Positions 1 to 12,345 of a stretch of DNA of 64,000 bases are shown piece after piece. The notes under the pieces are model-generated. The model made no database searches and was not told the origin of the DNA. It worked only from the letters and a program-made list of their open reading frames with translations. Location: the NCBI GenBank assembly GCA_037954325.1, contig JBBMNZ010000015.1:18023501-18087500 (forward strand), given 5' to 3'. This stretch comes from Fistularia commersonii (lineage: Eukaryota; Chordata; Actinopteri; Syngnathiformes; Fistulariidae). Both the position numbers and the translations under genes were made by a program. Numbering within the stretch: position 1 is the first letter of the stretch; each line of letters starts with the position of its first letter.

Positions 1-2648
1 CAAGCAATTAACTAAAGAGGAGTTTTCAGAATTTATGAATGAATGATGGATATATTGCACAGGATGACGGTGTGTGTGTGTGTGTGTTCGTGTGTGTGTG
101 CGTGTGTGTATGCAGTATAGGCTCCACGGGGGAACGTGTGGCCGAGATTTATATCGCCGCCGTCGAAAAAGGTGAAGTTTGGCGGAAATTAGAGGCGCCG
201 TGGAGGCTTTGCACCCCCCAACATGGCGGCCATATTTGGGTTATTGTCACAAAGCCAGTGAGCGAGCGGGCGAGCGAGCGGGCGCCGCCCGCTGCGCTCA
301 GCTCTGCGGGGGGGGGGGGGGAGCCGGGCTTCCCCCGCCACCTCCACCTTCATGTATCTGGACAGGAAGCGCTGAATGATGACCACGGCGCACGTCCTCG
401 CTGGACCGCAGTTGTGCAACTTTCTAGCATGTAGTGATGAGCTGAGCGGTTGCCGGGCAACAAGGGGGACCGGCGGCGGGCCGGAGCTCGGCGGGCGTCC
501 GTCAGAACGACACGACAGATCCATCCCGGAGACACCTGGTGCGACGTTTGACGCCGGAGATGACGCGCACACACACACACACACACACACACAAGGATAG
601 CACAGACACACGTGGTCATTTCTTCATATTTGAACTGGGTGACAACCTCATCGGAGTCAAAGGTCATCAGGTGTTCCTCTCACCTGCGAGGTCTGCAGGA
701 GGTCCTGCAGGGGTCGATGGTGAACCGGCGATCTTCAAGTTCTTCTCAGAAATGATGTCGTTTGCTTCGGCCTCCATCTTTAACCCCTCAGGTTCAATGC
801 ATGAATGGGGTCCATTCATGGCGTCCCGCGCTGGATTGTGGGTAAATAAGTGTCGCCGTCCTCTCTGGCGTGCGCGCCCCTCCTCCCTCCGCCGCGCTGC
901 CTCTTTGTGCACCTCCAGCCCGCTTGGAAATCCATTAGCGAGGTGGCGTCGTTCAGCGGGAAACACACCGTGGGGCCGCCGCTCGGCACGCCGGCTTTTT
1001 CACGCGGCGCGTCGGGAGGCGGCGCCGTTCGGCGGGAGGCCGCCGGAGAGGAAGGAGAGAGCGGCGGTCCGATGACTCCGGGCAACCGTGTGACCTATTA
1101 CTTAGGAAAAATGGACCGGTGACCAGAAGACTGCTGGCTCATACTCGGCTCGCCCGCTGCCCTTGAGCAAAGGCAATTAACCTGGATTTTCTCCAGTAAA
1201 TATCCAGCAGTGGGAGCGGAGCGGGGAGTGCTAGCGCTGCTAAGCAAAAAAAAAAAAAACAGATGAAACTGGAGTGTTTCTCCAGGAGCGGCGTCCGTGG
1301 AGAGGACCCCCCCCCCCCCCCCCCCCCGTTTTTGCGCACGTGCACGCGTTCACGGCCCTCTTTTGTTCGCGCCCGGGCCGAGGCGTGACCTTGACCTGAT
1401 TGCCGAAGAGGCTTTTTAAGTAACTCTCCAGAAGGAGATCCAATCATGCGGCGCCCTTCAACCCCCCCGATCCGTCCCTCCTCCGCGACCTTGCGTGTCT
1501 GAGAAGACGCGAGGTGGGGGGGGGGGGAGGGGCTCGATCGGATCATCGCCGGCAAGGTCACACGGGGTCGAGGTCGCGGCTCCGACCGTACGGCTTTAGG
1601 AACGGCGGCTGTGGTTTGTCGCCACGGTGACGAGGCGGGCGGGTTTAGTCATCCTCTCGCCGTTCAATCACTGATACCAGCGTATGTCAAGGAAAGGTCG
1701 TTTGGTGTCCGGAGTGATTCACGTCCAGGGTGAGCTGGCAGTCGGGATCCGCGCCTCCCCCTCCCCGCCGGCTCGCTCCGAGCAGGCCGCCGTCTCCGCT
1801 TCGGAGTATTTTTAAGCCGGTACATTAACATTTCTGCCCCCCGGATGTGTTTACCATATGGCTGGGTGGATCGGGATCCCGGCCCACTTTGTTAAAACTG
1901 CATTAATGCCACTCTGCCGGCGTAGGAGTCAATCACTTCGGAGGATATCGCGCTCCGCTAGGCCCCGGCGCCGTATTGGGAGAATAAGAGCCTTGTTAGC
2001 CTCGTCGCAAACGGCCGTTTTTATTTCTCCGCCGATTCCGGGCCGTTCGTGTACGTCGCTCCACCATTCCCGCGCCGCCCCGTAGCCAAACTTGGCTCGC
2101 GATCCGTCCGGAGATAGGCATCTTATCTCTGCGCTGGGCGCTTGTTCGGTGCGTGCAGGGAAACCCGTCCGCCGGCGTGCCAGGGCTTTACTAGCAGGCG
2201 CTAACAGCGACAGTCGATGACGAAGAATTTGAGAATGCTTACGCTTCACGTGCGCTCTTAAAACATTGTCAAAATGTCGTTGAGCGTGATTTCACGCTAG
2301 CTAGGATGAAACCTACGCTGTCGCCGCCCCCGCTTCCCCGCCGCTCCCGACGCCTTTATTAGCTTTCCAGATTAAGTGCGGGGGTTGTCTTGTTAGCCCG
2401 AAATAAAAGGCGATCACCTGCCAGGGTCTGACATTTGGAATCGATGGCTGCCCGCCGCGCCGCACCTTTTGGCTCGCACACGGTTAAAAGGAAGACGCGG
2501 CGGCGCGCATGCTAATGCTCGGCCTTGTTAGCAGAAAGAAAACAAAAGCGCGGCGCAGCTACCGGCCCGTTTGGTTTGCAGACGGTATTGGATGCTACAT
2601 AAAGGCTTGTATAATGTTATTTTCTTGGTCCGTACACCTACGCGCGCA
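1..2648. other. Gene-free upstream DNA, GC-rich
   Basis: I see no gene here. The only open frames are short, overlap in all frames, and derive from GC-rich or dinucleotide-repeat sequence. The stretch holds a CA repeat at about 566-595, a 21-base C tract at 1307-1327, and a perfect TGACCTTGA nuclear-receptor extended half-site at 1386-1394. A non-repetitive block at about 2565-2640 resembles a conserved non-coding element. A non-coding first exon of nrip1 could lie here, but nothing in the sequence proves one. Confidence 0.6.

Positions 2649-2681
<33 letters not shown>
2649..2681. repeat. (CA)n microsatellite
   Basis: An uninterrupted CA run. It is one of many in the window and is probably polymorphic in length. 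Confidence 0.9.
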
Positions 2682-2684
<3 letters not shown>

Positions 2685-5523
2685 CACCGTGTGCAGCTAC
2701 ATGCTTGTGTAACCGTGTTTACACGTCTGGGCTTGCGCTGGCACACAAGCCAGACAAATGTGGTTTATCCAGGGCCTCTTTCTTTCTAAGCCACCTTCTC
2801 TTGCATTCACCGTTGACCTTGGTGCTTATGAGGAGGCAGGGCTTGACCTACATCCGCCCCCTTAACTGGAAGTAGAGCCTCCACCGGCCCCCGCTGAATA
2901 AAGAGACCTGACATCCCGTTCTGCCGGGCTCCACGGCCATTTTCTCCCCCCGTCGCCAGGTTTTGCACATAAAAGCATGATACAGCAGAGTTCTACCCCG
3001 GTTCCTTTTTTTTGTTTTTTTTTTTCCGTGGGCGTGTGTGCCGGCGGAGGGGAAAAAGTGGAACAGTGGGCTCGGCGGCTCGGCGGCTCGTCTCAGAGGC
3101 ACCGACACGTCTGTGTGCACTGGGTCACCATTAGCACGCAGGGGCTTAGCGCCGAGCTGGTGAGAGTTTAGCGGCGGGTCAACTCTCCTCCACTTTTTTT
3201 TTTTTTTTTGGTTTAAAAGCGGGAGTGTCAAACCGCGGTTGATGCAAATGAGCACGCGTGCAAACACCAATGTTATCGTGCGAGCGAACCGGGGCGTTAA
3301 GGCCGCCGTGTGACAGGTTGTGTAAGTTTCTAAAAGGAGACCTGAAAATGAAAGTCAAACGGCGGCGTGACGAAAACGGCGGCGAGCCGAGCGCGGCGCC
3401 CGCCGCGGATTCGCTCGCGCCGCTGCGCCTCTTTGACGGGGAAAAAGGTATTTAAAAGGTAATAATTAAGTGTCACTCTCGCTCCTGCGAGTGCGGCTCC
3501 CGAACAAAAGCTAAACAAAGGTTGCTAGGCGACGGCGCGGCGCCGGTGAGCGATGATTTTTGGCCCTGATGCATTAATATTTAAATCGGCAGTCCAAAGG
3601 TTTTTTTTTTTTTGCGCGTTTCTGAGGGAATTGGACAGCGTCTCGCCGGAGGAGGCGCGCCGCTTAACGTATGAATGGCGTGACGTTCCCGTATGGAGGG
3701 ATTACGGAAAGCGATGCACGAACGAGGGCGGCTTAATGGCGGCGGGGGGGGAAGGCTTGCATGAGAGCGGCGTGCGTGATGTGAGATGTTTCATGAGATG
3801 CCCCAAACCCCTGCTGAGGCCCCCGGAGGGAACCCGCTTCCTGCTAAACCCCCTTTAACCTCACGCTCCCTCCGCCGCGGCGAGGCGTCACACCTCCGCG
3901 GATGTGGAACGTCAGTTTGCGCGTCTTCCTCCCGAGGAGGCGGCGGTTCCGCTTCGTGGGCCGGAGATGAGATCATGGCCGGCCAGAAGTGGAGGAGCAG
4001 AAATGAGGAGGTGGGCAGATGAGTGTTTAACCTCGCGCTCGGCTGCGGTCGGAGGGCGTGGGAGGGTTTCGCCGAACGGGCGGCCGATAAGGGCGGCCTC
4101 CGTTCCAAAGGCCGCAGGAACACGCCGCCCAAAATGCCGACTCTCCGCCCGCGTTCTCAAACTCCTTTTGTCTCCTCCGTCTCCCCCGATCAGCCTCCGT
4201 GGAACTCCTTGCATGATCTCAGGGAGGGGAGGAGAGAGAGGAGAGGAAAACTGGGTCAGGGCGACCTATTTTTTTTTTCTCCCACAGTTCACGGAGGCAG
4301 AGGGTGGCGGTGTTATCGGCAGTTAGCCGCGGAGCCGGGCCCTCCTCCCCGCCGGGCCCCGGCTCCGCGCACAACTGGGTCAGCGGCGGAGGCGACGTCT
4401 TGTAAACGGCTTGTCGTACCGGGGGAGGAACGCCGCAAATGAACCGTAGATTATTCGCCCCGAGCCGAGCGCCCGGGTCCCTCCTGGCCCCCCCGCGCAG
4501 CAGCCGCGCAGGAGTCTCGGCGAGAGCCCTCGGCCCCTCGCCGTCTCCGGTAATGGCGTTTGATTACCGCGGCCCGGGCCGCCAGCGCGCTTTTGAGCAA
4601 AGGATCTTTTTCCGCGTCTCTCTTCCTTTTTCTCCCGACGCCGCCGTTTGCTAAATATAGCTTCCTCCCAGATTTGCTCGACTTTATTCAGGTCAGGTTA
4701 TTTACTGTACCGAGTTCAAGCGTGGTTTAGAAGCGAGCCGTGCAGATGCTTATTCAGCTGCGATGACCTCCTTGCAGATCATCCGTGGACGGACAGGCGA
4801 AAGGGACGGGGTCGGGTTTGTGCCGGCGGTTTGTTCGACATGCCAGAGCGACGCCTTGACGCCGGACCGTCGCCGACGCTTTAGAAGTTTGGAAAAAAGG
4901 GGCTCGGCGCCGGATAAATGTCGCTTTTGTTTGGAAATTGTCCCGATCAACTCCGGGGAAGGAAACCGTCCGCCGTATATTTTTGATATTGATTTCACAG
5001 GGGTTTGTGCTGCCGCCCCCCCCGGGGGTCCCCAGACCCGCCGCCGTAAACACCGGGTTTGATCCGGCTGCCGTTCTGAGCCGACACCTTTCTTTTTTAG
5101 TAAGTCAAAAGAAAGAAACGTCTCACGGAGCCATGCTAACGCTCAGATATTTAGCGCGCTGAACGAATCAGGGGCCTTCAGGGCCGCCCCGACCCTCGGC
5201 GAGCCCGACCTCACCTGGTGGGGTTTGAGTCAACCGGGATTTTGGATCATGTTTTGCGTAAACACACTTATTAGCGGGGGTGTCACGCTAACAAACATAG
5301 CATAATATCCCGCGGCGGGGCTAAACATGGCGGGATTAGCGGCAGGGCCACGGGTTGCACACTCACCCGGGTCTCCTCCCGGGGCCCTGGTGGCGGCGGC
5401 GGCGGCGGCGGCGGGCAGCAGACCTGTCTGGGGTTATTCTTGGCCCCGGAACTTCACGTCTCTGCGTGAAAGCCCCTTAGCGCTAATTGAGGAGTCTGTA
5501 CAGGGCTCATGGCGTCCAGCAGC

Positions 5524-5525
<2 letters not shown>

Positions 5526-5567
<42 letters not shown>

Positions 5568-5582
5568 TGTGTGTGTGTGTGA
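5526..5582. repeat. (GT)n microsatellite
   Basis: A GT run with a few GC interruptions. Two further GT tracts follow at about 5640-5680, and a CA run lies at 5839-5881. Confidence 0.9.
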
Positions 5583-5833
5583 AGGTGAGACACATCGAGC
5601 AGCAAACCAGTCAGAACCAGTACTGGGCCACTCTAGCCAGTGTGTGTGTGTGTTTTTTCTCGTGTGTGTGTGTGTGTGTTTTATTTGTGATAGGGAGCCA
5701 CCACAGCGCCTTCAGCAGATGGTTTCCAGCAGGCCGGCGTACGACATGTGATAACATTACAGTTTGGAAAGGTCAGGCATGAAGAGACGCCGTAGGAGGG
5801 TCGGGCCCGTCTCACAGTGTCCGGGCCTGCGTG

Positions 5834-5838
<5 letters not shown>

Positions 5839-5881
<43 letters not shown>
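5839..5881. repeat. (CA)n microsatellite
   Basis: A pure CA run that directly abuts the candidate regulatory block at 5882-6065. Confidence 0.9.
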
Positions 5882-5884
<3 letters not shown>

Positions 5885-6065
5885 CATGTGCTGTATGTTC
5901 CAAAGAGAAATCTTGCAGTCTGTATTGAACGCTGTGCTTTTAATATGGCAATTCAAACAAGCGACTCTTATTATCTGGGCGGCGGCGGCGGCGGCGTGCT
6001 GAGATGCAGTCCGAGGGAGGGCGCCGCAATATTTGCATGCTGATAAAAGCCATTCTTTGTGGTGC
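5882..6065. promoter_or_regulatory. Candidate conserved regulatory block with octamer site
   Basis: A non-repetitive block of moderate GC between a CA microsatellite and GC-rich sequence. It contains an exact octamer ATTTGCAT at 6031-6038 and AT-rich homeodomain-like sites. The call rests on composition and motif content only; conservation was not tested. Confidence 0.3.
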
Positions 6066-9000
6066 GACGGCGGGGCCGCGCTTCCACGGCCAGACTTTGG
6101 ACTCCGCACCGCCGTGTTTACCCTTTCAGAAAACCAGAAGACTTCATCGAAATCCAGCGGGTCATCCTCGCCGCCCCCCCGCCAAAGTCCGAGGACTTTG
6201 ATTGGCTGCTTTGCGATCCACTCATCCTTGGAACAGAGGCCGGGACATTTGTTTTGAATATACGGGTCACAGTGTGCCGGTGACTCAGAGCGGCGCTGGG
6301 AGGAAGAGCTGTCTGGAATTTCCTTGTATGTGAACACAACACGAGCGGAGGGGGTTCTCTCGCCGCACAGGTGCGCCGCCCAAATGTCACCCGCCCCGGT
6401 GTTCCGCCAGGGTCAAAAATGATATTTTCACAAGACGGTCAGACATTTTGAGATTCCGCGTGTATCCGGGCCCGATAGAGAGGTTAGAGATACAGCGCGC
6501 TGATAAATCTCCTCCTGCCGCGGGGAGCAGATAAGCGGCGGCGTAGATTGAATAAAAAAGAGCCGGGGAAACGGGGGGGCGGGGTATAGGTGGGCGGGGG
6601 GCCGAGATGTCTATCAGGCCGCGTGAAGGTTTTTTTTTTTTGTCTTGCAGATCCAGTTCAAGGGCGCCCGCAGGCGAGGCGGCTCTCGCTCTTGCCGTGC
6701 CAACGCCGCCGCTCAAGGTCATATGAGCCAGCCCTGTGACATTAAAGAGGAACAGGAAAGGGGAGCGAAGGGAGGGGGGGGGGGGGCAGAGAAACCATCA
6801 ACCACAGACATGCACAGAATTGAGCTGTGAAGGGGGAGGAAAAAGAAAAAAAAGTAGCCATTAACTCCTCGAATCCTCCCCGAGACTCCGGGGTCGGCGG
6901 CGGATTCTGTGAGGGCAGGAGCTTTTTACGGGCGGTAATGAGAGTGTCTCATTCTCTCTGCACAGAGCCAGGAGATGCTCGGCTAACTGCTTTGTAGTTG
7001 CCAGCCACACATGCTGTGTGTGTGTGTGTGTGTGTGTGTGTTTGAGGGAGAAAGATGGAAGAGTCACTGTGCTAAACCTCCGTGGAGGGAGGTGGAGAGG
7101 AGAAAACGCTCTGAAAGTTATTTAAAGGGACAGTACGCTGTCGGGGCGCCGCCGCCGCCGCTTTCAGGAGTGAGACGGCGGCGCGTTCGGCCATTTTGAC
7201 GCCTCGCCGCGCCGTTTCCTTCGCTGGGCAGGTGGTTTCACGTGCACAGAGACGCTCTGCTCTGTCATCGGCGTGGCGGCGGAACAACCGGTGGGCCGAT
7301 GTGGAAATCTTTTGGTGCTAACGCGACTTGAATTCATCCCTGGAAGATGTTTCACGTCTGGAGGAGAGGCTTCTTCAGCCAAAGGGCCTCCAGAAGCTTC
7401 CGTAGACCTCCGACGGCCCGGCGTCCTGCGTGGGCGTGCGGTCCGGCGTTCCCTGCGCGTCACATGTTCCCGCGGGTCGATGTGACGCGGAGATAGGGAA
7501 CGCCGCCGTTCCCGGGCTAGCGGCTAGCACCTGTTATCCCCCTACATGTTGAATATCCGCTGATTTCGGTGATGTGGTGTTGGACTCGGCGGTGGTTATC
7601 GACCGCCTATCGGCGTATATATAGATGTTTGCTTTGACAGCACTGATACGGCCTGAAAAGCGAGCCCGCCCATGAATGTCACCGGGGCGGCGCGGCGCTA
7701 TCCCGTGTCGGCGGCTGACGCGTTCACCCACTTGTTTACATTGTTGTCATGTGTCCAGCCGTCCGCCGGGTGTCAGTTTGCAGTGCCCATTACGCAGGAC
7801 GGGGCCGCCGCCGCCGCCGCTCGCCACCGCCCTCAGGGATGCACTTCAGGGGGAGCCGAATGGCGTTCAGGGTCCAGGAGTATTCAGCTGAATTGTCTAT
7901 ATTTGTCCTGTATATCTCCCTGGATATATCTGTATATATATATACGTGTATATATCATGTCCGGAGACAAACACCGGATCTCCCGCCTCCGTTGAGGGAC
8001 GTTTGAGTTATTCATTTCTCTCCCGCGGCTCGCCCTGACCTCCGACCTCTTACGTGTGGTATTCGGGGAAAACGCGGCGGCCCTGGATAAAAATAAGCCC
8101 AGTTCCGTTCGGCGCACCCGTGGAAATAACGCCGTTAATCACCCGGCACCCCAATACGGCTCCTGTAAAGACGGGCCGTAAATTATTCATTGTTTCCTCA
8201 GCTTTGCGTTTCGCCTCCAGGAGGTGTCACTCCTGGATGGGCCCGGATTCATCTCCCCCAAAATTCAGATATGTGGAGAACCCCAGGACCCCGAGGGTCC
8301 TGCGGGGGCCAGGCCTGGAAACATACGAGCGATATTAATAGATGCGTTGATAATACGTCAATAATATCACAAACGCGTGTCCTCGTCCGCCCCGTCGGTG
8401 TTCCAGGAAGTCCTCGGTTCATGACGTCCAACACCTCCCGTGCATTTGTTTAGTAGCAGGCTAGCGTAGCGGCCGGACACGTGCCGGGGTTGTATACCAG
8501 GAAGACGACTTCGTTTTTGTTCTCCGGTCTTGCTTTCGTTTTCATTCGTGTTTTTGTTGTTTACTGATCACGTTACATCGTGCCGACGTAAGCGGAGGAG
8601 CTCCTGGGCTTCACCGCCGGTCTTCGGGCGCTTCCTAGCTCGCAGCTATCGCCGCTATTTGCGCGTTTAGCAGACCGGCAGTGTTTGCTATCTTGGCCTG
8701 GAAGCAAACGTCTCCCAGAGGAGCGTCTGGTCCTTCCGTGGCCGGCTCCTTCTCCTCCACCTCGCCGGCTTCCCTCCGACCCCCTACGCTTGCATCAACC
8801 CAAGTGAGGCTCCTCGTTCTTCCTCGTGTTTTTAATTTCTGCCTGCTTATCTGAGGGTGAATTTATATCCTCTTTGTACTCGCTCAGCGACGGCACAGGG
8901 CGGAGACGATGGGGTCGGTCTCGTATTTACCATCGTCTAAATTTCCCCGCCGCCGTAGCGAGAGCCTGGCGTCGACGTGACATCCAGAGGAAGGTGCTCT

Positions 9001-9697
9001 CAGGTCCCGGAGGGAACGAGGAGATGAAAATATTCGAATAAAGCAGTACATCGTGGCGTGTGTGGCATCAGATGCTCATTCATTCGAAAAAAATAAATCC
9101 CGGAAGCCGTCGCGCCCTCGGTCCGGCGCGCTCGCCACTGAGAGGATCCCAGACACCTGTAGCCGCGAGGAAATCCCGCCCCTCCGCCGGGGTCGGGGGA
9201 ACGTCGGCGTCCCGTCTTCATGACATCTCCTCTAAGTCCCTATGAACTGTACTTTCTACTCAGACAGGATTTACGGGATAAGTGTCCCTCGCTCTTGTGA
9301 CGCAATCCTCTTGAACGGCAACCACTCAAAGCTGGATTTGAAGCGCCACTGAACCCCGGTGAACCTCGCCGTTCGGGGAAGAGGGGAAGATTCCCCGCTT
9401 TCGTCGCACCCGTTCCGACCCCCCCCCCTCGCCGAATCCCCCCCCTCCGGTGAAAGCAAAGGAGCGTTCAGACTAAACAATCGATCGGCGTCCTGAATGG
9501 CGGATGCATAAATCTCTGCGATGGCGGCGGCGGCTGGCGTGGAGTCGTCCCTGTATCATTTCTGCTGATTAGTTTTCCCATTACTCAAAACAGATGTGCT
9601 CGCTGGTGATGAATGATCCAATTATGGGGTATTTGTCACCCATTTGATATTTGCTGTGCGTCTCTGGTTGGTAAAGAAGTGGAGTTTGGTGCTAAAC
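6066..9697. other. Gene-free upstream DNA
   Basis: No gene is recognisable. The stretch includes a GT repeat at about 7013-7041 and a short TA-rich tract at about 7910-7960. A non-repetitive block at about 9520-9690 has several TAAT/ATTA cores and may be regulatory. All open frames here are short and lack recognisable domains. Confidence 0.55.
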
Positions 9698-9700
9698 ACA

Positions 9701-9732
<32 letters not shown>
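9698..9732. repeat. (CA)n microsatellite
   Basis: A CA run next to a candidate regulatory block on its left side. Confidence 0.9.
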
Positions 9733-10014
9733 AGCGCAGTGGGATGGCCTCCCTGCAGGTGGACATGTTGACCCAGTCTTTGGATTTGTTTATATGACCA
9801 ACTGGCTGATAGACGAGAGCTCGGCCGTCTGGTGTGCGTGCGTGCGCGTGCACGTGCGCGCCCCGTCCTCGACTGCCGCACAAAAACCCAGCGTTGCACT
9901 AAAATTGTAATTTAATAAACGGTAAAAGTCCTCAGCCGGCTGCTCCCCTCCTGTTGACATGCCTGAGATAGTAGTCATACATGTCTAAACTGTAGCTGAC
10001 CCCCTCAGCTGCTG

Positions 10015-10055
<41 letters not shown>

Positions 10056-10199
10056 CAAAACAATACACAGACGCTCACAGCTGAAAGTATTCATGTACGC
10101 CCTGGGCCCGCCTCCCCCCGTCGTCCGTGGACAGTAGGCTGATTCTGCAGCCTCCCTCCCTCCCTCCCTCACTCCTTTCCTCTCTAATGCTCTGCTGTG

Positions 10200-10257
<58 letters not shown>

Positions 10258-10260
<3 letters not shown>

Positions 10261-10400
10261 CAGCTGCCTAATTGGGCATTCTCCCCTCGTCGGAGCGCCT
10301 GCCTCTCCTCTCTCTCCTCCAGCCGGGGCCGCGGCTGCTGACGAATGGCAGCGGATTACAGATGAGGACACGGTGACCTGCCTGACCTTGCTGCACAGCC
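10258..10400. promoter_or_regulatory. Candidate regulatory block between GT repeats
   Basis: A unique block that starts at the end of a GT run, with a CAGCTG E-box and a TAATTG homeodomain-type core. It also contains TGACCTTGC, one base from the ERR/SF-1 consensus. This is a low-confidence call from composition alone. Confidence 0.3.
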
Positions 10401-11027
10401 GCGGGGGAGGAAGGGGGGGCAGAGCGGGGGGGCGGGGTGCTAGGACTGCATAGGGGCGGAGCGTGGGGTGTCGGGATAGGTGTGTGTGTGTGTGTGTGTG
10501 TGTGCGTGTGTGTGTGTGTGTCGGGGGGGTTTGCGGGCGGCGTCGGGTCAGCGGAGGATGAGGTCGCCCAAAAGGTGTGTGTGCGTGGGGGGGGGGTGCC
10601 AGGTGGCCAGGCGAGCAAGTGTGTGTGATCCGCAAATGACAAGTGTCACATGACAGCCCCCCCCCCCCACGCACACACACACACACACCCGCTTATGTCA
10701 GCATGTCAAGGGCAGGAGCCCCCCCCCCCCCCCCCCCCCCGCTGGCGACCGCCACTGCGGCATTTTCTACCACTTTTATTTATACCCCCCCCCCACACAC
10801 ACACACCCTCCTTTAAACTTCTTCATCTGTTTTTATGTGTCGATCAGACGAGCTGCTACTATATGGCTGCTGGCGCACCTCCACACACACACACACGCGC
10901 GCCTTCACACACACACACACACACACACACAGAGGCCGCAATGTGGTCGGTCAAAAGGAGGCGGCAGATCCTTGAGTGTGGTGAATTTCAATTTCTGCGA
11001 GCACTATAGATATTTCCATGCCCCCCC

Positions 11028-11078
<51 letters not shown>

Positions 11079-11079
11079 A

Positions 11080-11195
11080 CCTTCTGTGAGACTGCCAAGG
11101 TGAGGTTGTGTCCTCTTGTTAAGAGCGATTAATGGCACTCGTTATGTACATAATGAAATATCCCTGCTGATGCATAGGGTGGCGTTGTCTCTCTC
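11080..11195. promoter_or_regulatory. Candidate regulatory block between CA repeats
   Basis: A unique block with the palindrome TATGTACATA, a TAATGG core and an ATGCATA octamer-like site, flanked on both sides by CA repeats. Confidence 0.3.
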
Positions 11196-11201
11196 TCTCG
11201 G

Positions 11202-11237
<36 letters not shown>

Positions 11238-11343
11238 ATATTGCTTGTGTGTGTATATGTGTGTGTGTGTGTGTAACATGGAGGACGCTTTTTTACAGCC
11301 CGCAGGCAACTTGGCTGTGTGTTTGATATGGTGCTCAGACCCT

Positions 11344-11386
<43 letters not shown>

Positions 11387-11494
11387 GCACTGAGGAGACA
11401 CACACCGCCCCCCCAGTGAACAACAAGCAAAAATTAAGGCCTGTCAATTCAGTTGAATTTCTTCCTCTTTTAATTTTTGTTCTTGCTTCTGATG

Positions 11495-11535
<41 letters not shown>

Positions 11536-11665
11536 ACACTCACATACATACACTCACACATACTCTCACACACACACCACCGCAGCTCTGTGTCTGTGTG
11601 ACATGTGTTCTGAAAGATAGAGACGGGCTAGCACACTGCCGAGTAAATTTAGATCTAATCTTCTC

Positions 11666-11696
<31 letters not shown>

Positions 11697-11731
11697 AGCG
11701 TGCATGCGTGTCTGTGTGCGTGCGTGCGTGC

Positions 11732-11779
<48 letters not shown>

Positions 11780-11945
11780 GTGTTCTTTTATAGCCTGAGA
11801 ATGTTCACCTAACGTTAACTTTTCGGTTGACCTTGTTGTGCTGTTTGCTCATCGGTGCCTCGTGTTTATGTGTGTGTGTGTGTTTGTGTGTGTGTTTCTA
11901 GGACAAGACTCCGCTGGCTCCCCTGTAGGTGTTTTATTTTGACCT

Positions 11946-11985
<40 letters not shown>

Positions 11986-11986
<1 letters not shown>

Positions 11987-12130
11987 CACCATTCAATGCC
12001 CGAGTCAAGCTGTGCAAGCTCTTTTAATCCCATGCTCTGGTGCACGTAGGCTTGATTAGTGGCAGCAGTTATCTGTGCAGAAGACAGCCCGCCCTCCTTT
12101 AGCATTTGGTCAGGTCTGGGGCACCGGGGG
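11986..12130. promoter_or_regulatory. Candidate regulatory block
   Basis: A non-repetitive block following a GT run, with moderate GC, TTTTAAT and GATTAG cores and no open frame of note. Conservation in other fish would have to be checked. Confidence 0.3.
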
Positions 12131-12188
12131 GGGGGGGTGTCAAGTCATGAGAAAGGTGAACAAGGAAGGAGAAGGGCGGAGGGATGGC

Positions 12189-12234
12189 GAGAAGAAGAAG
12201 AAGAAGAAGAAGAAGGAGGAGGAGGAGGAGGAGG
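12189..12234 (+). repeat. (GAA)n(GGA)n polypurine tract
   Basis: An all-purine stretch made of GAA repeats followed by GGA repeats. Such mirror-type purine runs can form triplex DNA. A similar GAA run lies at about 15646-15680. Confidence 0.85.
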
Positions 12235-12345
12235 TTGATTAGTATTCCGAAGGCGCTCCTGCCAGTGGAGCAAATTGATTACTGCACTTTACCTGTATCA
12301 GCCTCCGCAGCTAAGGATGACAAGGTGCAGGAGCATGATGTGTGT
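12235..12345. promoter_or_regulatory. Candidate regulatory block
   Basis: A unique block directly after the polypurine tract, with GATTAGT and TGATTAC homeodomain-like cores. The call rests on composition only. Confidence 0.28.

Larger units (their letters stand above)
10017..11985. repeat. Dense cluster of CA/GT microsatellites
   Basis: About 2 kb carry more than a dozen CA or GT runs. They include about 10017-10054, 10204-10260, 10480-10520, 10882-10932, 11028-11076, 11200-11235, 11344-11384, 11500-11528, 11664-11689, 11728-11782, 11866-11898 and 11945-11984. There is also a 22-base C tract at 10719-10740. Between the runs sit short non-repetitive blocks, notably 10258-10400 and 11080-11195, that look like conserved elements. 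Confidence 0.85.

Noticed and set aside
10075..10686. Open frames rich in His-Thr or Cys-Val repeats across the window
   Set aside because: These are translations of CA and GT dinucleotide repeats, which contain no stop codons. None has a non-repetitive conserved part.
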